This document shows positions 8,309 to 17,185 of a DNA stretch of 39,387 bases, piece after piece. The notes beneath the pieces were generated by a model that was not told where the DNA came from, did no database searches, and was given only the letters and a program-made list of their open reading frames with translations. The first letter of the stretch is position 1, and every line of letters begins with the position of its first letter. Source of the stretch: Rhodobacterales bacterium (lineage in GTDB: Bacteria; Pseudomonadota; Alphaproteobacteria; Rhodobacterales; Rhodobacteraceae); contig QIGK01000102.1 in NCBI GenBank assembly GCA_003228875.1, positions 1-39,387 of the forward strand. The letters run 5' to 3'. The translations under genes were made by a program, and so were the position numbers.

Positions 8309-10156
8309 CTATTCCTGCGGAATTACCCGCAAACCCAACTCGCGCAATTGTTCGTTGCTGACGTCGCTTGGCGCTTCCATCATCAGGTCTTCGGCACGTT
8401 GGTTCATGGGGAACATGATGACCTCGCGGATGTTTTCCTCATCCGCCAACAGCATCACAATCCGGTCAATGCCCGCCGCGCAACCGCCATGGGGGGGCGC
8501 GCCGTATTTGAAGGCCTTGACCATGCCGCCAAAACGTTTTTCGACCTCGGATTCGTCATAACCCGCGATGCCAAACGCCTTATACATCACGTCCAGCTTA
8601 TGGTTGCGGATCGCGCCGGAGATCAGCTCATAACCGTTACAGGCCAGATCATACTGGTATCCCAACACCTTAAGCGGATCGCCGTTCAAGGCCTCCATGC
8701 CGCCTTGGGGCATGGAAAACGGGTTATGTTCAAAGTCGATTTTGCCGGTGGTTTCGTCTTTTTCGTAGATGGGAAAATCGACAATCCATGCAAATTCAAA
8801 GCTGTTTTGGTCGGTCAATCCCAGTTCCTTGCCGATGATATTGCGGGCGCGGCCAGCGACACCCTCAAAAGTTTTAGGCTTGCCGCCAAGGAAAAACGCG
8901 GCGTCGCCGACATTAAGGCCAAGCTGCTGGCGAATGGCTTCGGTGCGTTCCGGCCCGATGTTTTTGGCCAGCGGTCCGGCGGCTTCCATGCCGCCTTTGG
9001 CCTCGCCTGATTTTAACATGGCTTGGGCTTCTTTAACCTTGATACCCAGTTCTTGCGCCACGGAATCAGCAGTTTTTTCACGCCAGAAAATGTAACCCAT
9101 GCCGGGCAACCCTTCGGCTTGGGCAAATTTATTCATGCGGTCACAGAATTTGCGCGAGCCTCCCGTCGGCGCAGGAATAGCGCGAACTTGCGTGCCTTCC
9201 TGTTCCAGAATGCTGGCAAAAATCTGAAAGCCCGATCCGGCGAAATGCTCGGATACAATCTGCATCTTGATCGGGTTACGTAAATCCGGCTTGTCCGACC
9301 CATACCAAAGCGCCGCATCCTTATAAGAAATCTGCGGAATATCGTGGTTGACTTTTTTATCGGAAAATTCCGCAAACGCGCCGGTAATTACCGGCTCAAT
9401 GGTGTCAAACACATCCTGCTGGGTGACAAAAGACATCTCCATATCCAGCTGATAAAAATCGGTTGGCGAGCGATCAGCCCGCGGGTCTTCATCGCGAAAA
9501 CACGGGGCGATTTGAAAATATTTGTCAAACCCCGACACCATCATCATCTGTTTGAATTGCTGCGGCGCTTGGGGCAGCGCATAAAATTTGCCGGGATGCA
9601 TACGCGATGGCACCAGAAAATCCCGCGCGCCTTCAGGGCTGCTGGCAGTGATAATCGGCGTTTGGAATTCGTTAAACCCCTTGTCGGTCATGCGACGGCG
9701 CAAGCTGGCCACCACGTTTGAACGCAGCATCATGCGGTTGTGCATGCCCTCGCGGCGCAGGTCCAGAAAACGATATTTCAGGCGGACTTCTTCGGGGTAA
9801 TCCGGCTCGCCAAACACGGGCAAGGGCAACTCTTCGGAGGCACCCAGAACTTCCATATCACGGATAAAAATCTCGACCTCGCCGGTGGGGATGTTTTTGT
9901 TGATCAGGGATTGATCGCGCGCCTTAACCACACCGTCAATGCGGATCACCCATTCGGAGCGCACTTTTTCAAGATCGCCAAACACGGGGCTGTCTTCATC
10001 GGCCAACACTTGTGTGATGCCGTAATGATCACGAAGGTCAATAAACAAAACTCCGCCATGGTCGCGAATACGATGCACCCAGCCGGAAAGACGGACGGTT
10101 TCACCAACATTGGCAGCGGTAAGTTCATGGCATTTATGAGAGCGAAAAGCGTGCAT
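8309..10156 (-). CDS. aspS: Aspartyl-tRNA synthetase
   Basis: This class II synthetase charges tRNA-Asp. In many alphaproteobacteria it also charges tRNA-Asn for later amidation; whether this one does cannot be read from the sequence. The 615 residues contain the N-terminal OB-fold anticodon domain ([20 protein letters not shown], from residue 21), motif 2 with FRDED at 220-224, the bacterial insertion domain and motif 3 GIDRIVMLL near residue 560. ATG 10156 gives the normal N-terminus MHAFRSH. An upstream in-frame extension to 10270 does not resemble the family. It converges on the ABC exporter pair. Confidence 0.97.
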   Translation of the reverse strand: MHAFRSHKCHELTAANVGETVRLSGWVHRIRDHGGVLFIDLRDHYGITQVLADEDSPVFGDLEKVRSEWVIRIDGVVKARDQSLINKNIPTGEVEIFIRDMEVLGASEELPLPVFGEPDYPEEVRLKYRFLDLRREGMHNRMMLRSNVVASLRRRMTDKGFNEFQTPIITASSPEGARDFLVPSRMHPGKFYALPQAPQQFKQMMMVSGFDKYFQIAPCFRDEDPRADRSPTDFYQLDMEMSFVTQQDVFDTIEPVITGAFAEFSDKKVNHDIPQISYKDAALWYGSDKPDLRNPIKMQIVSEHFAGSGFQIFASILEQEGTQVRAIPAPTGGSRKFCDRMNKFAQAEGLPGMGYIFWREKTADSVAQELGIKVKEAQAMLKSGEAKGGMEAAGPLAKNIGPERTEAIRQQLGLNVGDAAFFLGGKPKTFEGVAGRARNIIGKELGLTDQNSFEFAWIVDFPIYEKDETTGKIDFEHNPFSMPQGGMEALNGDPLKVLGYQYDLACNGYELISGAIRNHKLDVMYKAFGIAGYDESEVEKRFGGMVKAFKYGAPPHGGCAAGIDRIVMLLADEENIREVIMFPMNQRAEDLMMEAPSDVSNEQLRELGLRVIPQE

Positions 10157-10463
10157 TGGTTTGGTTCCTGAAACAGTTTTCAGCAAAGGGTCAGCCCGCC
10201 GAATTGGTCGGGTTTGGATACACAGGTTTCGAGGTGAAATGTCAAGGCTGCTTAGGGGATTGCGGAGCATCGGCAGAATTTACCAATTCCTTTTCCAACA
10301 CCCAGCCTTTATTTTTCGCCATTCTCCATGGCATAGGCTTGAATCCTACAGAACCGCATGGCACCAAAAACCGAAACAAACGGAATGGTTATGCGTAAAA
10401 TCAAACCCGTGCTAACGTAGCGATGAATCACAATAATTACCCAAATGGTTCGGGAGGCCATCA
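10157..10463. other. Intergenic region upstream of aspS and of the ExbB operon
   Basis: 307 bases between divergent genes. I see no convincing gene, RNA or iron-regulator operator. It should hold the promoters of both aspS (minus) and the ExbB-type operon (plus). Short reading frames here lack ribosome-binding sites or family resemblance. Confidence 0.4.
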
Positions 10464-10880
10464 ATGAAAAACATACTAAAAACCGCAGCAATTGTGACCC
10501 TTGGATTTGCGTCAATGGCGCAAGCACAAGAGGCGGGGTTAACTGTTGAATTGAACAAATTTGAAGAGGTTGAGGGCGGCTGTCAGACCTTTTTCCTGTT
10601 CGAAAACGCCACTGGCCAGAATTTCGAAGGTTTTGAGATGTCACTGGCAATTCTTTCAACTGATGGCGTGATAGACCGTTTGTTGACCATTGACGCAGCG
10701 CCGCTGCCTGCCAATCGCACCACCCTTAAACTGTTTGAAATTCCTGACACACAATGTTCAAGCATTGGTGAAATTTTGCTGCATGACATCGGGTCTTGTA
10801 AACCGCAAAACGGCGAAGAACTTGATTGCTTTGGCATTCTTACCTTAAATTCCCGGGCTGCGGCACCGTTGGTTAAATAG
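10464..10880 (+). CDS. Secreted protein of unknown function, first gene of the ExbB operon
   Basis: 138 residues beginning with a clear Sec signal peptide: basic MKNILK, a hydrophobic stretch, then MAQA with likely cleavage near residue 22. The mature part contains five cysteines (including those in GGCQTFF, DTQCSS, GSCKP and LDCFG), which could form disulfides in the periplasm. I do not recognise a named family. A good ribosome-binding site (GGGAGG) precedes ATG 10464. It lies only six bases ahead of the exbB-like gene, so it is very likely part of the same operon and a periplasmic partner or client of that complex. Confidence 0.7.
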   Translation: MKNILKTAAIVTLGFASMAQAQEAGLTVELNKFEEVEGGCQTFFLFENATGQNFEGFEMSLAILSTDGVIDRLLTIDAAPLPANRTTLKLFEIPDTQCSSIGEILLHDIGSCKPQNGEELDCFGILTLNSRAAAPLVK

Positions 10881-10886
10881 GGGGCC

Positions 10887-11516
10887 ATGGTGGTTAAACA
10901 AATTCTTGAATGGTTGGATGTCGGGGGACCGGTTGTCTATGTACTGTCGGTTATGTCGTTGATTTCGCTGACCATAATTGTCATTAAATTGATCAATTTT
11001 GCTGGCGTTTTATCTGGCAAGAAACGCATTGAGGCTGCTTTGGCTCAGGTTCAGCAACGCCAGAACGATATGGCTTTGCAGGAATTGAAAACCCGCTCTC
11101 CGTCTGAACGCGTTTTGTCTTATGCGATTGCGGCAGTGCAAAATCGTATTCCGCAAAACGTGCTTGAATACGAGGTTGAACGCCGTGGCAATGCCGAGGT
11201 GGAAATTCTTAATCGCGGCATTCGCATTCTTGAGGTTATCGCGCTGGTCTCGCCTTTGCTGGGTCTGCTTGGCACGGTTCTGGGCATGATCCAGTCGTTT
11301 CAAGAACTGGAAATGGCGGAAGGCGCTGCCAATGCTTCAGTTTTAGCGGGCGGGATATGGCAAGCATTGCTGACCACTGCGGTGGGCCTTGTGGTGGCTA
11401 TTCCGGCGGCAATCGGTGCTAGCATGTTTTCAGCCACGGTGGAACGCGCCGCCCATAGCATTGAGACCTCGGTCGGTCGTCTATATTTGCTTGTGAACGC
11501 ACCACAAAGCCAATGA
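10887..11516 (+). CDS. ExbB/TolQ/MotA-family proton channel protein
   Basis: 209 residues. A first membrane segment near residues 15-40, a cytoplasmic region, then the conserved pair of segments with SPLLGLLGTVLGMIQSF and ALLTTAVGLVVAIPA, which are the family signature. ExbB-type proteins form a pentameric inner-membrane channel with ExbD and use the proton motive force to drive a TonB- or TolA-like partner. The start is ATG 10887 after a G-rich Shine-Dalgarno. The stop overlaps the next start (ATGA). The genes that follow encode two ExbD-like proteins and a TonB-like protein. I leave the symbol blank because it is not clear whether this is a true exbB or a paralogous motor. Confidence 0.88.
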   Translation: MVVKQILEWLDVGGPVVYVLSVMSLISLTIIVIKLINFAGVLSGKKRIEAALAQVQQRQNDMALQELKTRSPSERVLSYAIAAVQNRIPQNVLEYEVERRGNAEVEILNRGIRILEVIALVSPLLGLLGTVLGMIQSFQELEMAEGAANASVLAGGIWQALLTTAVGLVVAIPAAIGASMFSATVERAAHSIETSVGRLYLLVNAPQSQ

Positions 11517-11923
11517 GGATCGCGCGGCGCAACCGGAATTCAGCGTTAATTACCCTCACACCGTTGGTCGATGTGATGCTGATACTGCTTGTGTTTTTTA
11601 TGGTGACCTCAACCTATCTTGATCTGGACATGATCCCGATGGTCGAAAAGGGCGATGAATTAAACCCGACCGCGCCAAGCACCGGCACTGATGGCATCAC
11701 AACCTTATTGATCAGCATCAATGCCGCTGGCGAGGCCCGATTTCAAGGCCGCACCGTCACTGCATCAGCCTTGGCTGAGGCATTGCGCGCGCAACCCGAC
11801 GCACAGGTGCTGATCTTGCCTTCGGGCTTTGCCAATGTGCAAGGTCTGGTCGAGGTGATCGAGGCAGCCACAGTGGCAGGCATTACCAACCTGCGGGTGG
11901 TGCGGCTGAAGGCAGCGCAATGA
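11513..11923 (+). CDS. ExbD/TolR-family protein (first)
   Basis: 136 residues with one N-terminal membrane segment carrying the essential aspartate (LTPLVDVMLILLVFFMV, Asp20) and a periplasmic domain. ExbD/TolR proteins sit inside the ExbB pentamer, and the aspartate is the proton-binding site. The start ATG overlaps the previous stop and the stop overlaps the next start, both in ATGA arrangement, so the subunits are translationally coupled. Length is normal for the family. Confidence 0.87.
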   Translation: MRIARRNRNSALITLTPLVDVMLILLVFFMVTSTYLDLDMIPMVEKGDELNPTAPSTGTDGITTLLISINAAGEARFQGRTVTASALAEALRAQPDAQVLILPSGFANVQGLVEVIEAATVAGITNLRVVRLKAAQ

Positions 11924-12324
11924 AGCTGAAACTACGTAAAAAATCACCGCCGCAGGAAACAATTGTTTCTTTGATTGATGTGGTGTTTTTTCTGTTGGTC
12001 TTTTTCATGCTGGTCGGGCGCATGGATGCCACATCACCGTTTAATGTAACGCCACCAGAATCTTTGGCGGGCGAAGACCTGCCAAGCGGCGGCACCACTG
12101 TTGCCATAGGCATCAATGGGCAACTGGCGTTGGATGGCACCACGATATCCGAGGCTGGGTTGCTGCAATCAATCGCAAGACAATTGACCGCCAACCCTGA
12201 CCTGTTTGTGCGCATCAATGCTGACGGGCAGTCGCGTTTGCAAAAACTGTTGCCGTTGGTCAGCAAGCTGGAACAGGAGGGCGTGCGCAATGTCGTGTTG
12301 GTTGTCACGCCGAACCTGCAATGA
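11920..12324 (+). CDS. ExbD/TolR-family protein (second)
   Basis: 134 residues with the same layout as the preceding protein: a short basic N-terminus, then VSLIDVVFFLLVFFML with Asp20 in the membrane segment, then a periplasmic domain ending in VVLVVTPNLQ. Two different ExbD-type subunits in one operon suggest an ExbD heterodimer in the channel pore, as seen in some other ExbB systems. Its start and stop overlap the neighbouring genes by four bases each. Confidence 0.87.
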   Translation: MKLKLRKKSPPQETIVSLIDVVFFLLVFFMLVGRMDATSPFNVTPPESLAGEDLPSGGTTVAIGINGQLALDGTTISEAGLLQSIARQLTANPDLFVRINADGQSRLQKLLPLVSKLEQEGVRNVVLVVTPNLQ

Positions 12325-13970
12325 AAAACTGGCTGGCATGGGTGGCTGGCATCTCGGTGTCGATAGGAGCCCATATAGCCTTGGCCGGATTTCTATTATT
12401 GGGCAGTGCGCCTGACCCGCTGGAAGCAGACCCGCAGCCTTCAGGTAAAATTAGCATGGAAGCTTATGAAGTTTCCGAAACCCGCGCCGAAGAACAGGAA
12501 AACCGAGGCGAAGAAACCAAAACCACCGAAGCAGAGGCCGAAAATCTGAACCAAGGCGCTGTGCGCTCGGAACGAGCCAGACCGATTCAGGCACAAACCC
12601 AAACCGCAATCGCTCAAGAACCCGATGCGTTAAAACCGCCGGCAATTGAACCGCCCAGCAATGTGGTTGCTCCGGTTGAAAGCCAAGACATAGTTGTCGC
12701 AGCCACCCAAGCCAGTGGCGCTGAAACCCCTGCTCTGTTTGCGCAAGGCGCGGTGGTGGCAGCTTCCAGCCTGCAATCCGACAAAGCAAGCGCCGTCATA
12801 GCCCAAACCCAAGCTGTGCAATCTTTGCAGGTCAGCCAACCTGCGCAACAATCGGTGGCTGCCAAATCCGCAACGCTTGTCGCCGCATTGGCCCCCGCGC
12901 CCCCTGCCATCAAAGCGGCGCAGGTTGAAAGCATAGCGCTAACAACTGCCAATGCCCCCGCCGAAACGCTGGCCCCGACAGCGCCGCGCGCCGGACCAGT
13001 GGCGGCAAGCCCAATTTTGGGTGAAAACACCGGCCAGATTGCGCCCGATGCGCCCTTGGCTGAGGCCTCAGCGCCACCAGCCAACCCTGTCAGCCAAACC
13101 GATGCCGCAAACGCTGCGCAACAAATTGCCCGTGCTGAACCGCAAACCGAATCTTTGCTTGCGGTAACCAGTTTTGCCGGCAATGGCGGCGCGCCATTTG
13201 ATCCGGTGTCGCTGGCGGCTGTTGCGTCTTTCATGCGACCAGGCAACGCCGCCGATAATGCTGCTTCAGCGCGCGATGGCATTTCCCAATTGCTGTCACA
13301 AATCCCTTGCGCGCGGGTTGCAGCAACGTTTATTCCCGAAACCGGTGAACTGGAATTACGCGGCCATGTGCCTGAGGGTGCCATGCGCGGCCCGATTGTT
13401 GACGCCATTCAAGCCCAGCTTGGCGGCTCCATTCCTGTTAGTGGCTCTATGCTGGTTTTACCCGAACCTCAATGTAATGTGCTGGATAGCCTTGAAGACA
13501 TTGGCTTGCCGCAATCGGTCGATCAGGAGAATGATGCGTTACAGGTTGGCGCGTCAACTCAACTGGTGACGCTGGAATATGGTGAGGGCCAAATTGTTGA
13601 AATCCCGATCAGGGGATCGGAATTTGCGTCTTATGTTTACCTTGATTTCTTTCAGGTTGATGGCACGGTTTTTCACATGCTTCCCAACCAATATACGCCG
13701 TTGGAACTGATGCAACCCGATGCTGAACGTAAAATCGGCGATGATCCAGACGGTATAACCCTGATTGTGCAGCCGCCTTTTGGTATGGAGCTGGTGGTTG
13801 CCTATAGCAGCTCTGAACCTCTGTATGAAGGTGTGCGGGACATTGTTGAACCTGCCGAGCTTTATCTGGCCTTTTTGCAGGAACGCATCGCGGAACTGCG
13901 CGCAGAAAATGAAGATTACAAAGGTGAATGGGTGTATATGTTTGTGCAAACCTATGCGGTTTCGAACTAG
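12321..13970 (+). CDS. TonB-like membrane anchor with a DUF4384-type C-terminal domain
   Basis: 549 residues. A single N-terminal membrane segment (about 5-28) carries Ser14-x3-His18, the SxxxH pattern that TonB and TolA use to engage ExbB/ExbD. A Glu-rich stretch (about 48-75) leads into a long Ala/Pro/Gln-rich linker (about 90-290), suited to spanning the periplasm. The end is not a TonB domain. Residues about 318-400 form a small domain (LSQIPCARV, LRGHVPEGA, PEPQC), with Cys330 and Cys385 perhaps paired. Residues about 415-525 resemble DUF4384 (ASYVYLDFFQVDGTVFHMLP). It is the last gene of the ExbB/ExbD operon. What it touches at its far end is unknown. Family assignments are by eye. Confidence 0.7.
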   Translation: MKNWLAWVAGISVSIGAHIALAGFLLLGSAPDPLEADPQPSGKISMEAYEVSETRAEEQENRGEETKTTEAEAENLNQGAVRSERARPIQAQTQTAIAQEPDALKPPAIEPPSNVVAPVESQDIVVAATQASGAETPALFAQGAVVAASSLQSDKASAVIAQTQAVQSLQVSQPAQQSVAAKSATLVAALAPAPPAIKAAQVESIALTTANAPAETLAPTAPRAGPVAASPILGENTGQIAPDAPLAEASAPPANPVSQTDAANAAQQIARAEPQTESLLAVTSFAGNGGAPFDPVSLAAVASFMRPGNAADNAASARDGISQLLSQIPCARVAATFIPETGELELRGHVPEGAMRGPIVDAIQAQLGGSIPVSGSMLVLPEPQCNVLDSLEDIGLPQSVDQENDALQVGASTQLVTLEYGEGQIVEIPIRGSEFASYVYLDFFQVDGTVFHMLPNQYTPLELMQPDAERKIGDDPDGITLIVQPPFGMELVVAYSSSEPLYEGVRDIVEPAELYLAFLQERIAELRAENEDYKGEWVYMFVQTYAVSN

Positions 13971-13998
13971 CCCCCTGCCAAAGCAGAGGGCTAAAAAA

Positions 13999-14337
13999 TC
14001 AACTATCGTCGTCGTCTTTGGCAACATCCGCGATTTCTTCTAGGCTGGACGTGTCGTCGTCGTCATCATCCAGCAGGTCATCGCCAACGGTTGAATCTTT
14101 GCTGTCATCATCATCGTCCAGCACCACTTCCAGATCATCAGCAGCCGCAGGTGCAGGCTTTTTGGGATCGGCCGCTTTTGGTTTAACAAAACCACGGGAT
14201 TTTGCGGCTTCCGCAAGGCTTTCCAAAGTCATTTCCTCATCACAAGACGGGCAAGTCATCGGATCATTTTCCAGGTCGTAAAAACGGACAGCGCATTTGG
14301 GGCAAGCGCGTTTTACACCCCATTCTTCTTTGGGCAT
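13999..14337 (-). CDS. TIGR02300/FYDLN acidic-tail protein
   Basis: 112 residues. The N-terminus has two CxxC pairs (CPKC and CPSC) around RFYDLENDP, the FYDLN motif of this alphaproteobacterial family, likely binding zinc as a ribbon. The C-terminal half is almost entirely Asp/Ser/Glu with runs of aspartate, which appears in the DNA as repeated GAT/GAC triplets. Function is not established; zinc-ribbon plus acidic tail suggests binding to RNA polymerase, ribosomes or a basic partner, but that is inference. It starts at ATG 14337 and is divergent from phaZ. Confidence 0.85.
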   Translation of the reverse strand: MPKEEWGVKRACPKCAVRFYDLENDPMTCPSCDEEMTLESLAEAAKSRGFVKPKAADPKKPAPAAADDLEVVLDDDDDSKDSTVGDDLLDDDDDDTSSLEEIADVAKDDDDS

Positions 14338-14438
14338 TTTATTCCCTCAATCAGGTAAAGAATTGTAATTTACCGCCAAGTGCCACAAGCAACAGGGTAA
14401 TGTCAAAGGCTTTGGTTGAATAAAGCGTGGTTAGTTTA

Positions 14439-14472
14439 TGCTGCAACTGCGAAAAACGCTTGATGCATTGCA
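14439..14472. promoter_or_regulatory. TGC/GCA-rich motifs, candidate PhaR operator
   Basis: TGCTGCAACTGC at 14439-14450 and the palindrome TGCATTGCA at 14464-14472 lie 40-75 bases ahead of the PHA depolymerase. PhaR, the PHA-responsive repressor of alphaproteobacteria, binds TGC-rich dyads of this type. The match is by eye. Confidence 0.35.
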
Positions 14473-14512
14473 ATATGGTGAATAGGCTAGGCTTAACCAG
14501 ATTGGAAATTTT

Positions 14513-15763
14513 ATGCTCTATCATGCTTACGAGTTCACCCATGCCGCACTTGGACCCTTGCGCGCCGCCGCAAGAATGAGCAAAGAATCCATGCTCAACA
14601 CCAATAACCCGTTTGCGTCCAGCTATGGGGTGCGGGTCACCGCAGCAGCTTGTGATATGTTTATCAACGCGACGCGGCGCTATGCTAAACCGGAATTTGG
14701 CATCAAAACCACAATCATAGACGGGGCTGAGGTAAAAATCATCGAAGAAACCGTGCTTAGCCTGCCGTTTTGCAATCTTTTGCGGTTCAAACGTGCGGAT
14801 AATGCCGGTGCCAAGCAGCCCAAAGTGTTAATTATTGCGCCTATGTCGGGGCATTATGCTACTTTGTTGCGCGGAACCGTAACTGCGATGTTGCCGGACC
14901 ATGATGTATACATCACCGATTGGGTTGATGCGCGCGATGTGCCCACGGGTAAAGGCGCGTTTGATCTGGATGACTATGTTGACTACCTGATTGAATTTTG
15001 CCAGCTTTTGGGGAAATCCGGCGAACGCCCTGCGGTAATGGCGGTGTGCCAGCCGGGGGTTCCGATGATGGTTGCGGCAGCTTTAATGGCCATGGACAAA
15101 GACCCAAGCCGCCCCGCGTCCATTACTTTGATGGGGTCACCGATTGACACTGCCTGCAACCCCAAACAACCTAATGATCTGGCCACTGGCAAACCCCTTA
15201 GCTGGTTTGAAAACAACGTTATCGTCACCGTTCCATGGCCCAATATGGGGTTTCTGCGCAAAGTTTACCCCGGGTTTTTGCAGCTTTCAGGTTTTATGTC
15301 GATGAACATCGACAAACATGTCGACGCCCATAAAACCCAGTTCAAACATCTGATCGAAGGCGATGGCGACAGTGTTGAATCCCACCGCAAGTTTTACGAC
15401 GAGTATATGGCAGTGATGGATTTAACCGCTGAATTTTATCTGCAAACCATTGAGCGGGTTTTTCAAAAAAGGCTGCTGGCAGTAAGCGAATATTATTATC
15501 GTGACCGCTTGGTAGACCCGTCCGCCATCAAAGATATTGCGTTGCTAACCATTGAGGGCGAAAAAGACGACATCACCGGTCTGGGCCAAACCGAAGCGGC
15601 GCATCGCCTGACACCAAATCTGCCCGACAAAAAACGCATGCATTTTGTGCAGGAAAACGTTGGTCATTATGGGGTTTTTAATGGCTCAAAATGGCGGCAA
15701 TCCATTCAGCCCAAACTGCGCGAATTCATCAGCAGCCACCGAACCGGTCTTAAGTCAAAATGA
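14513..15763 (+). CDS. phaZ: Intracellular polyhydroxyalkanoate depolymerase
   Basis: 416 residues, matching the length of intracellular PhaZ1-type depolymerases, which release hydroxyalkanoate monomers or oligomers from carbon-storage granules. The N-terminus MLYHAYEFTHAALGP is typical. The nucleophile is a cysteine in a lipase-box-like site, AVCQPGVP (Cys179), with Asp352/353 in EGEKDDITG and His385 in VGHYGVFNG as the likely rest of the triad. No signal peptide is present, in keeping with a cytoplasmic role. It starts at ATG 14513, and its stop overlaps the next gene (ATGA). A phaC gene, often divergent from phaZ in this group, is not present here. Confidence 0.93.
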   Translation: MLYHAYEFTHAALGPLRAAARMSKESMLNTNNPFASSYGVRVTAAACDMFINATRRYAKPEFGIKTTIIDGAEVKIIEETVLSLPFCNLLRFKRADNAGAKQPKVLIIAPMSGHYATLLRGTVTAMLPDHDVYITDWVDARDVPTGKGAFDLDDYVDYLIEFCQLLGKSGERPAVMAVCQPGVPMMVAAALMAMDKDPSRPASITLMGSPIDTACNPKQPNDLATGKPLSWFENNVIVTVPWPNMGFLRKVYPGFLQLSGFMSMNIDKHVDAHKTQFKHLIEGDGDSVESHRKFYDEYMAVMDLTAEFYLQTIERVFQKRLLAVSEYYYRDRLVDPSAIKDIALLTIEGEKDDITGLGQTEAAHRLTPNLPDKKRMHFVQENVGHYGVFNGSKWRQSIQPKLREFISSHRTGLKSK

Positions 15764-16458
15764 CCGAAACCCTGAAGGTTGGCACACCGGAAATGGTGGT
15801 TACCCTTCGCCGCAACAAACGCGCCAAAAGGTTAACCTTGCGGGTTTCCAGTGTTGACGGACAGCCGGTATTAACCTTGCCGCAAAACGCAAAAATCCGC
15901 GAGGCTCAGCGGTTCCTTGATCAACAAGAAAGCTGGCTCCGTGAACATCTGGCTGCCGCGCCTGAACGCATTATTGTGCAGGTTGGTGTGCCCCTTCCGT
16001 TTATGGGCGAAAAACTGTTGGTCACGCAGCATGGCAAATCCCGCACAATACTGGCCCCCGGCCATATTTTAACCCCATCCCGAAAGCACACCGGAAAATC
16101 GGTTGAGACCTTTTTAAAGGCCCGCGCCAGAATTGCGGTAACCGACCATTGCCATTCTTATGCCCAACGTCTGGGTTATGATTTTGGCCGGATCAGCCTG
16201 CGCGACCCGCGCTCGCGCTGGGGGTCTTGCTCAACCGATGGCAACCTGATGTTTTCATGGCGCCTTATTCTTGCACCGGCCAAAGTGCTGGAATATGTCG
16301 TGGCCCATGAAATTGCACATCTGGCAGAAATGAACCATTCACCGGCATTTTGGCAAACTGTAAAAAACCTGATGCCGGAATACCGCCAACACCAAAACTG
16401 GCTGAAACAAAACGGCGCGGTGCTGCACCGGCTGGATTTCAAAGCTGGGTTGACCTGA
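15760..16458 (+). CDS. YgjP/SprT-like zinc metallopeptidase (DUF45)
   Basis: 232 residues with HEIAH at 183-187 (in VVAHEIAHLAEMNHS), preceded by SRWGSC (152-157), the characteristic pair of the DUF45/YgjP (M48-like) family. The zinc ligands would be the two histidines and a downstream residue. The protein has no membrane segment and is probably cytoplasmic; substrates are unknown for most members. It overlaps the phaZ stop by four bases and is likely co-transcribed with it. I do not see a specific reason for a link to PHA metabolism. Confidence 0.85.
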   Translation: MTETLKVGTPEMVVTLRRNKRAKRLTLRVSSVDGQPVLTLPQNAKIREAQRFLDQQESWLREHLAAAPERIIVQVGVPLPFMGEKLLVTQHGKSRTILAPGHILTPSRKHTGKSVETFLKARARIAVTDHCHSYAQRLGYDFGRISLRDPRSRWGSCSTDGNLMFSWRLILAPAKVLEYVVAHEIAHLAEMNHSPAFWQTVKNLMPEYRQHQNWLKQNGAVLHRLDFKAGLT

Positions 16459-16483
16459 AGCCAAAATGTGATCACAAGAAAAT

Positions 16484-17128
16484 ATGGCAAAAATTGATCA
16501 AACTGACAAAACGCCCAATCATGAACAGGTTTATCGCAGCCTGCGCGCCAGAATCATGCAAGGGCAAATGGAGCCGGGAACGGCACTTACCCTGCGCGGT
16601 ATTGCGGCCGATTTTGGCGTTTCGATGACTCCGGCCCGCGAAGCGGTGCGTCGGCTTTCAGCTGAAGGTGCTTTGCAAATTTCCAAATCCGGTCGGATTG
16701 CAACGCCCGAGCCTAACAATGAACGCTTGGAAGAACTGGCAGCGCTACGTGCGCTTTTAGAACCTGAATTGGCCAGCAGGGCATTGCCCCGCGCCCATAA
16801 CGTGTTGATTGATCGGATGGAAAATATCAACGACCAGATCGACCAGATGATTTTGCAAAACGATGCTGCTGGTTATGTTCGCTTGAATCAGGATTTCCAC
16901 CGCAGCCTGTATCTGCGCGCTCAGGCCCCAGCAATGCTAGCCATGGTAGAAACGGTCTGGCTGCAATCCGGCCCGACCATGCGGCGCTTATACGGGCAAA
17001 AACAACAACAGCTTGCCTCAATCAACCATCGTAAAATACTGGCGGCCCTGCGCGCCGGTGACGAGCCGGGTTTACGCTTGGCAATTCGTGAGGACGTGAC
17101 CAACGGTTTGCGATTATTAAGCCGCTGA
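16484..17128 (+). CDS. GntR-family transcriptional regulator, FCD domain
   Basis: 214 residues. An N-terminal winged helix-turn-helix (YRSLRARIMQGQMEPGTAL, then GVSMTPAREAVRRLSAEGAL) is followed by an all-helical FCD ligand domain, including QDFHRSLYLRA with a histidine that often helps bind metal or a carboxylate effector. Such proteins are usually repressors of catabolic or transport genes. The target is not evident: it lies 25 bases after the metallopeptidase and converges on the phosphonate hydrolase. It starts at ATG 16484. Confidence 0.88.
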   Translation: MAKIDQTDKTPNHEQVYRSLRARIMQGQMEPGTALTLRGIAADFGVSMTPAREAVRRLSAEGALQISKSGRIATPEPNNERLEELAALRALLEPELASRALPRAHNVLIDRMENINDQIDQMILQNDAAGYVRLNQDFHRSLYLRAQAPAMLAMVETVWLQSGPTMRRLYGQKQQQLASINHRKILAALRAGDEPGLRLAIREDVTNGLRLLSR

Positions 17129-17185
17129 AAAAGGCTTGTTTTGCATCATCACACCTAGTCAAAGACCCACCGAGTGCAGTGCGGC

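Noticed and set aside
8120-9010. Plus-strand open frame across the ABC gene end and aspS
   Set aside because: It is antisense to the well-supported aspS and ABC genes and shows no family resemblance.
10157-10270. In-frame upstream extension of aspS
   Set aside because: Known AspRS proteins start with MHAYR-like residues as at ATG 10156.
12614-13408. Long open frame on the minus strand opposite the TonB-like gene
   Set aside because: It mirrors the Ala/Pro-rich linker, is of low complexity and has no domain or ribosome-binding site. The plus-strand gene has overlapping-operon context.
13972-13998. Hairpin between the TonB-like gene and the FYDLN gene as a terminator
   Set aside because: The stem (AGCCCCCTGC/GCAGAGGGCT) has a mismatch and is followed by A rather than T on the plus strand; on the minus strand the T run precedes it.
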